Below are positions 58,558-64,000 of a stretch of 64,000 nucleotides of DNA, in pieces. Source of the stretch: Sepiola atlantica (taxonomy: Eukaryota; Mollusca; Cephalopoda; Sepiida; Sepiolidae); assembly GCA_963556195.1 (NCBI GenBank), contig OY744517.1:82795714-82859713 (forward strand), given 5' to 3'. Position 1 is the first letter of the stretch. The number at the start of each line of letters is the position of its first letter. A model generated the notes under the pieces. The model was not told the origin of the DNA. It saw only the letters and a list, made by a program, of their open reading frames with translations, and made no database searches. The position numbers and the translations under genes were made by a program.

Positions 58558-58896
58558 TTGGCCTTTTGGCTAAGATCAAAGTGTAGTATCTATTCGGATG
58601 GATACTGCACCCCATAGACTGGTATTGTCTTGGCCTTCGGGGCTTGATTTATGCCAGTCTATGGGTCTGTCCTGTACAGTTCTAGGAGGTCCACCCTCCC
58701 AGGCTTCACCTCCCCTCTTTGGGGAGGAGTAAGTTTATTGCTTACTGCCTGAAGCGGCCCTACCGGGGAATGCCGACGAGGCTGCCCAGGCAATTTTTAA
58801 ACCCCACTTTCCCGACCCGACCTTGGGTCACATCTTACTTGTGGGAGTAAGATAAAAACTAGCCTTGTGCCTAACTCCTGGAGAGGAGTAAATCAA
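58558..58896 (+). mobile_element. U2 snRNA-derived SINE, copy 1
   Basis: It starts TTGGCCTTTTGGCTAAGATC, then AAAGTGTAGTATCTATTCGG: about 35 nt of the U2 snRNA 5' end including GTAGTA. A 300-nt non-U2 body follows with a self-pairing CCCCATAGACTGG/CCAGTCTATGGG segment, GGTCCACCCTCCCAGGCTTC and CCTCCCCTCTTTGGGGAGG. The end is CTGGAGAGGAGTAAATCAA. Exact 18-bp target duplications prove retroposition. U2-headed SINEs are known as SINEU in reptiles; I know of no established cephalopod family. Confidence 0.93.
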
Positions 58897-58914
58897 TACC
58901 CTGTCAAACCAACC
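58897..58914 (+). repeat. Target-site duplication, right, of U2-SINE
   Basis: Exact repeat of 58540-58557. Confidence 0.95.
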
Positions 58915-59048
58915 ATAACAATACCAAGTTTGAGTTTTATGATGTTCAGAATTAGAAAAATAATTTTATTCAATAAAAATTGTGTGTAGAATCGAGATCA
59001 AATGGAATTTTAGAACATTTCATTTTTCCCCTTCCATTTTCTTTTCAG

Positions 59049-59124
59049 CTTGCTGCAATTTTCCCGCTTTTCTGACCAAGGAAAAGGTATGATGAGTCTG
59101 GGTTCAGCTGTTTTGCCTCTCAGG
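59049..59124 (+). CDS. Exon 5 of C2-domain gene
   Basis: A 76-nt exon between TTTCTTTTCAG and GTAGGTAC. Its first base completes a Ser codon and it ends in phase 0. It encodes SLLQFSRFSDQGKGMMSLGS and AVLPLR. This fits the loop after strand 6 and the LGxxxLPL strand 7 that follows in BAIAP3/Munc13-4 (residues before the linker to ...DxW). Confidence 0.87.
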
Positions 59125-59788
59125 GTAGGTACTCCCATCGTTTAATATTCATAACAGAGTGAGAACCGAGGATATAAACCTTTACTTTTTGTACGAAAGG
59201 ATAAATGATATTTTAAAAGAAACTAATGCTAGGTATGTCATGTTCACCTATCTCTAAAATCTGTATTATTTAATTAAAAAAAAAGAAGAAAAATCAAACT
59301 CTTAGGATTACTATCGATTAAGCATGAAATCTTTCGTTTATATATGAAAAAACAAAACAAAAAAAAAACAAACTATTGGTTCAATTTTTAGCAGGGGATC
59401 AATTTGATATTTAAGTTTAATATAAAATGGAGTTGATATCTGCAGAGGATTTTTCACAACCCCATTAATATTTTTGTTATTTAATTTCTTTGAAAGAATC
59501 TTTGGATTACATCTGTATCAATAGTAAATACCAAATTCTTAGATTATATATTTTAAAACTTAGTGTTTAATTTTTAGAAGATTGTTCAGTTTGCTATGGA
59601 AACTAGAAGTAAAATGATCCTCTTCTAAAAATTCTGAAAAGGCGTTTGTAAACGAGGTTATTTGGGCTTAACATAGGTTAAAAATCAATTAGTGATCATG
59701 TGATTCACTGTATGTGGTAGAATGGGGTCATCCAATTATGCAACAAAAGTGTTCAACAGTCAAAATTTCTCAGAACTTTTTGATCGAT

Positions 59789-59793
59789 CTAAT
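59789..59793. repeat. 5-bp target duplication CTAAT, left
   Basis: Matches 63062-63066 on the other side of the Ty3/gypsy element. Confidence 0.85.
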
Positions 59794-59963
59794 TGTAATA
59801 AAAACTGGACGCCGAATATAACTTAAGGATAAGCTTTATTCAACCATTTGTTGCTTACTGAGACAAATAGTGTTTTAACATTCACTCTTAATATACACGA
59901 ATGTAGAATATTCCATTATTAATTAAAGGGGTGAGACGGGCATCAATTATCTTTGATACTACA
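59794..59963 (-). repeat. 3' LTR of Ty3/gypsy element
   Basis: 170 bp with TG...CA ends (+ strand TGTAATAAAAACTGGACGCC to TTTGATACTACA). It differs from 62893-63061 at three bases and one indel. The purine run GATGGGGGAGAA on the minus strand directly precedes it (59964-59976), as a polypurine tract should. Confidence 0.95.
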
Positions 59964-59978
59964 TTCTCCCCCATCTAC

Positions 59979-60893
59979 CTATTTATTCGTAGGGAACATC
60001 CTGCGGGTTCTTTGAGGGCGTCTTGGTTGTTCGTGCCCGACATCCATCTCTAATCTAGGTTCCTCGGGACCTGACAACGTTTCGGGACTGTCTTGTGTGG
60101 CTGGCTTAGGGCTAAAATATCTTGCTCCAAAACGCTCTCGTTTTCTTCGGCGATTCGGTCGCTTGGTGTCTGAAGATTGAGTATCTGTCTCAGATATTGG
60201 GTGAAACCGCTTTCGTGGTACCCATCTGTCATCCGAACTAAAGTCAGAGACGACTCTGTTAGTATATTCAGATTCGTTTTGTTGGGACTCTGAACTTGAC
60301 GTACTTGGCACACGATCACCTAAGTGGGTCGGACTTGTTCCACGAATCGGAGCTGTATATCCATCTGAAGCAGTTCTACATTCATATACATTCCCTGCCA
60401 GGGCTAGATCCCTTAAGGAAACAGTAGATTGCCTTCCTTCCGAATTTCTGACCAATGCATACTGAGGATTTGCTTCGATTAATTCTACCTTGCTTACCAA
60501 TGGGGCATGTTTACTGTGATGAACATGGTGTTTTAATAAAACTGTGCCAGGTGGTGCAAGCCACGAGGGAAGTGATGTACCTGCTGAGCTTCGTCGTGGG
60601 AACGAGAAGAATCTCTCATGTGGGGTAGCGTTTGTCGCTGTACATAATAGAGTCATAATAGCGTATAAGGCCATGGGGATGAGACTTTCCCAATCGGAAA
60701 TCGGACTATTGCGATTTGCGGCCGCCAACTGTACTGTCTTCCATATTATGCCATTGTATCTTTCGCACTGTCCGTTTCCTTGAGGATTGTGAGGAGTCGT
60801 TCTACTTACAGCTACTCTTCGTTCATGCAGAAACTGCTTGAGTTCGTCCGACATAAAAGTAGATCCACGATCTGAATGTATATATGCAGGCAC
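59979..60893 (-). pseudogene. Ty3/gypsy integrase, N-terminally deleted
   Basis: A 304-codon frame begins inside the catalytic core: YIHSDRGSTFMSDELKQFLH has the second catalytic Asp, and HNPQGNGQCERYNGIIW the Glu. A long hydrophilic C-terminal tail ends in PRRPQRTRRMFPTNK. The zinc-binding domain and first Asp are missing, because the sequence jumps from the RNase H remnant at about 60945. Integrases join element DNA to the host chromosome; this one is incomplete. Confidence 0.88.
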
Positions 60894-61041
60894 TCCAAAA
60901 ACGGCAAAAATGGAGCAGAGGCCTTGAATTACTGTTGCAGCCGTTACTTCTGGGCAGGGGATGACGAACGGAAATTAAGTAATGCCTCCATTTTCGTAAT
61001 GCCTCAACTATGGCGTACGCTTCTTTTTCTATTGCCGAGTG

Positions 61042-61869
61042 TCATCGCTCGGATCGCGAAAGTGTTCTTGAAAAAAAAGCTACAGGACGACCGGATTGTC
61101 TCTGTGAGGCAGCTATCGCACAGTCGGAGGCATCCGTCTCAACTAATAGAGGGATAAAAGGATTCACAGCAGAAATGGCAGACTGAGCAATGTTCCTTTT
61201 CATGTTTTGAAATGCTCTGATGGCGGAACAGGACAAAGGAAAAGTAGATACTTGCGTCAATGGGTGTATTTTTTCTGAAAAAGACGCAACCCATTGGGAA
61301 TAGTGGGCGAACATACCGAGGGCTCGTCGTAAAGAGGGCATGTTTCCAGGGATTGGTAATTCCATTAGGGGTTTCAGTTGCTCGGGATTCGGCGTCATGG
61401 TGCCATTTTTGACAATGTATCCCAATAGTTTGATGCTTTTCAAGTTGTAGGAACATTTTTCACTGTTCAAAGTCAGATTATATTTCTTGATGGCAGCCAT
61501 GAATCGTTTAAGGTTGTGGTCATGTTCAGCTTGGTTATGTCCGCATACTGTGACATTGTCTATATATGCAACAGTACCCTTCAATTTTTCATTGGATATT
61601 ATTTCATCTATTACCCTCTGAAAGCTAGCCACACCATTTGTTATCCCAAAAGGAATTCGGCAGAACTGATATAGGCGACCGCAGGCCTCGAATGCCGTGT
61701 AGGGCTTATCCTCTGGCTTGATAGGTACCTGATGGTAGGCACTTCTGAGATCCAAAGTACTGAAAATGCGATATTTTGCAATATTAGAAATCATTTCGTC
61801 AATACGAGGCAGAGGATAGGCATCGAGTAATGTGTATCTGTTGATGGTCTGGGAATAGTCAATGACCAT
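61042..61869 (-). pseudogene. Ty3/gypsy reverse transcriptase / RNase H start
   Basis: A 275-codon frame: NRYTLLDAYPLPRIDEMI, STLDLRSAYHQVPIKPEDK, QFCRIPFGITNGVASFQ, then the catalytic box VAYIDNVTVCG. This has Asn where most Ty3/gypsy RTs have a second Asp. An RNase H start follows (LVETDASDCAIAASQ, RPVAFFSRTLS). The N-terminal part of the RT and the C-terminal half of RNase H are deleted. Confidence 0.88.
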
Positions 61870-61885
61870 CCTTTTCTTGTGATTT

Positions 61886-62260
61886 TCAGTGGCTGTTACG
61901 AGGACCTGGTCTCTCCATGACAGCTGCTAGTCCACATACGCTTAGGACCGGCTTGGGGCCACCAAAAGGAATTTCAACGCATGAATGTTTTAGAAAATTG
62001 TGACCCAAAATCACTTCGCAGCAGAGGTTTTTCATTACTGATAATTTGATCCCTTGATAGGAGTTTCCTTTTAGTTTCAGGTTAACCATGCAATATCCAA
62101 TTACATGGGACGATAAAGATGAATTTGACATTGATATTTGATTGAAACAAGGAAATATTTCCCATTTATTCGCTTTTACAATACTGGCATTAATAAAACT
62201 TTTGGAACTGTCTGTATCAATAAGAGCATGAATAGTCAATCCATTGATTTTAACCCTCAC
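61886..62260 (-). pseudogene. Ty3/gypsy aspartic protease
   Basis: A 124-codon frame: INGLTIHALIDTDSSKSFIN shows the retropepsin site with D-T-D-S instead of D-T-G-S. CCEVILGHNFLKHSCVEI matches the ILG-x-D/N-FL block. The end runs into RT sequence out of frame (near 61890), indicating a deletion between protease and RT. It is likely inactive. Confidence 0.82.
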
Positions 62261-62261
62261 G

Positions 62262-62873
62262 ATTGTTTTTTGAGGGGCTACGATAGCAGCTCCAAAATAT
62301 CGGGTTGTAAATAAAAGACAGACTGCTTCTGTGCCATGTCCAACGTTAGAGCTTGTTCATAAGCTGTTGGCAAGTCTAGGTCTTTATTCTCTAATAGTCT
62401 TTGTCTTATTTGGTTGGACTGTATTCCATTTGGTTGGACTGTATTCCATTAATAAATGCGTCCCTGATAAAAATATCTCTCGCTTGGTTCGCAGTTAAGG
62501 CTGTAAATTCACACTCGCGACTTAACGTCTTTAGAATCTGAAGGTATTGTTCAAGGCTTTCTTCTGGTTGTTGACGCCGGGTAGCAAGTAAATGTCTAGC
62601 AAAAATAGTATTTTTTTTCTTGACAAACATGGCTTCTAAAATGTCCACCGCAGTTTCATAATTTTCACATTCAGATAAATTTCTATAAATAGCAGTAGAG
62701 ACATGATGTAAAAGAAGGGTATATTTCTCAGTACCTGTTAAAGCCGTGTTTGAAGATAACTGTAGAGCTGTAAGGAATCCTTCGAACATTTTTCTCCAGT
62801 GCCGCCATTTGTCAGTAGATTCCGAGTCGGCCGTATCAAGGTCTAGACGATCGGGTTTCAAGTAACGTTCCAT
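62262..62873 (-). pseudogene. Ty3/gypsy gag with frameshifting 20-bp duplication
   Basis: A 155-codon frame (62406-62873) starts MERYLKPDRLDLDTADSES and has a capsid-like helix-rich body (EESLEQYLQILKTLSRECEF). A tandem duplication of ATGGAATACAGTCCAACCAA near 62411-62450 shifts the frame into a stop. The downstream gag sequence (DLPTAYEQALTLDMAQKQS) is still readable. No CCHC zinc knuckle is left before the protease. The ATG is only about 20 nt from the LTR, so no ordinary primer-binding leader is visible. Confidence 0.8.
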
Positions 62874-62892
62874 AACGAATGGTTAAATAAAT

Positions 62893-63061
62893 TGTAATAA
62901 AAACTGGACGCCGAATATAACTTAAGGATAAGCTTTATTCAATCATTTGTTGCTTACTGAGACAAATAGTGTTTTAACATTCACTCTTAATATACACGAA
63001 TGTAGAACATTCCATTATTACTTAAAGGGGGAGACGGGCATCAATTATCTTTGATACTACA
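62893..63061 (-). repeat. 5' LTR of Ty3/gypsy element
   Basis: 169 bp, about 98% identical to 59794-59963. Element plus LTRs span 59794-63061 (about 3.3 kb), short for the group because of internal deletions. Confidence 0.95.
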
Positions 63062-63066
63062 CTAAT
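63062..63066. repeat. 5-bp target duplication CTAAT, right
   Basis: Matches 59789-59793. Confidence 0.85.
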
Positions 63067-63196
63067 GTTTTCCATTAATGTATGCATCTTATTTGTTCTT
63101 GTTTTGCAATCGGAAAATATCCATGTGTGTCAACAAATTTCAAGTTTCCTGTCAATGTAAAATGTTATTGTGATGTGTGTATTTAAAATAATAGAC

Positions 63197-63198
<2 letters not shown>

Positions 63199-63231
<33 letters not shown>
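63199..63231. repeat. (AT)n tract, 33 bp
   Basis: Short pure AT run before the 34-bp tandem repeat. Confidence 0.93.
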
Positions 63232-63233
<2 letters not shown>

Positions 63234-63262
63234 CTATTTTAACAATAACATTATCTCAAAGT

Positions 63263-63382
63263 AATTTGCATATTTAATGACAAAGTGTCTTAACATAATT
63301 TGCATATTTAATGACAAAGTGTCTTAACATAATTTGCATATTTAATGACAAAGTGTCTTAACATAACTTGCATATTTAATAA
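63263..63382. repeat. 34-bp tandem repeat, about 3.5 units
   Basis: AATTTGCATATTTAATGACA then AAGTGTCTTAACAT, repeated three times exactly with a diverging last unit. TTTGCAT is an octamer-like word, but no regulatory role can be shown. Confidence 0.95.
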
Positions 63383-63820
63383 GAAATAAAAGCCATATGT
63401 TTCACAAAATGTTGAGTTTTGTAAATTTGAAAGAAAAACAACCAAAAAAAGTAACCTATTTTCAACTGAGTTTCTGTAACATTAAAAAGTACTCAATGAC
63501 TATTTTATCTGCAAAAATTGGAGACAAAGTCTTATATCTCAAGAAATACTGTAATAATTTGATGCTATTTTTGAGATGTTGTAATCTTGCTATTTACATT
63601 CAAACCAGACAGTGACATTCTCAAACCAGGCATGGCTGATCATGCAGGGTGTTAGAGACAAATTTGAACATTTTTTGATAGTAAGATGTCAATCATACCT
63701 AATAGCCCATTGCACCAGGCAAATCATATTTACACTTATGCTTAAAAGTATGACTGCCAAATAAAATCTTATTAATATTTTGTTGTAAGTAATAAAAATA
63801 AATATTGTTTTTATTAAAAG

Positions 63821-63940
63821 GACATTTCCAATGTCGGTGAAGATCGTTGGGTTGATTTAAGTATCAGTGCTGGAAGATTGTCTAAGTCGACTCGGATAGT
63901 TGGAATCATACGAGTGCAGCTCACCATCTCTTTGAAGAAG
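63821..63940 (+). CDS. Exon 6 of C2-domain gene (end of C2 domain)
   Basis: A 120-nt phase-0 exon between TTATTAAAAG and GTATGTAT. It encodes DISNVGEDRWVDLSISAGRL and a VGIIRVQLTISLKK strand: the last C2 strands. The D-x-W-x-x-L then R/G-x-x-x-L-x-x strand matches the end of the first C2 domain of BAIAP3/Munc13-4. The gene continues past the window with the MUN-homology region expected next (inference). Confidence 0.9.
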
Positions 63941-64000
63941 GTATGTATTTTTAAACTGCTCGTGTGTATCAGAAGTTTGTGCAGATATATTGACTAAGCT

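Noticed and set aside
58558..58896. A functional U2 snRNA gene
   Set aside because: Only about 35 nt of U2 remain; the Sm site and 3' stem-loops are absent and target duplications flank the unit.

Overview
The window is a piece of a large, AT-rich, repeat-packed animal genome, most likely a cephalopod mollusc such as an octopus. That is an inference from the very long introns, the many (AT)n tracts, the tRNA-, 5S- and U2-derived SINE-like elements, and the mix of Penelope-like, LINE, Ty3/gypsy, Merlin and hAT remnants. I could not run a database search.

One host gene runs left to right through the whole window. Six small exons on the + strand (3533-3589, 21541-21616, 47221-47401, 51392-51508, 59049-59124, 63821-63940) have canonical AG/GT borders, and their phases join without a break into 209 codons. 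The product is most of a C2 domain in the style of the first C2 domain of BAIAP3 / Munc13-4 (UNC13D), proteins of Ca2+-regulated vesicle exocytosis. The gene extends past both ends of the window. Everything else is intron: about 18 kb, 25.6 kb, 4.0 kb, 7.5 kb and 4.7 kb.

Intron 1 (3590-21540) holds a tRNA-like element carrying a hammerhead ribozyme (two clear copies and a partial one), a perfect 184-bp palindrome, a 5S-rRNA-derived element, a 500-bp (AT)n array beside a fold-back, and a decayed Mag-like Ty3/gypsy element with a LINE inserted into it. Intron 2 (21617-47220) holds a hAT-type non-autonomous element with 8-bp target duplication, a Merlin transposon with a LINE and a U2-snRNA-derived SINE nested inside, a Penelope-like element split by a 1.6-kb (AT)n array, several large inverted repeats, a TIR element of about 1.1 kb and a telomere-like minisatellite. 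Introns 3-5 hold a second Penelope-like fragment with (AT)n at the homologous place, a 151-bp tandem triplication, RTE-like LINE ends, a U2-derived SINE with an 18-bp target duplication, and an internally deleted Ty3/gypsy element with nearly identical 170-bp LTRs and a 5-bp target duplication.

The most noteworthy material is small and structured: a tRNA-like promoter joined to a hammerhead ribozyme and ending in (AT)n; a young U2-snRNA-headed SINE family; and (AT)n tracts that appear to belong to, and travel with, retroelements. Most long open frames that read Tyr-Ile repeats are only (AT)n translated, and are not genes.
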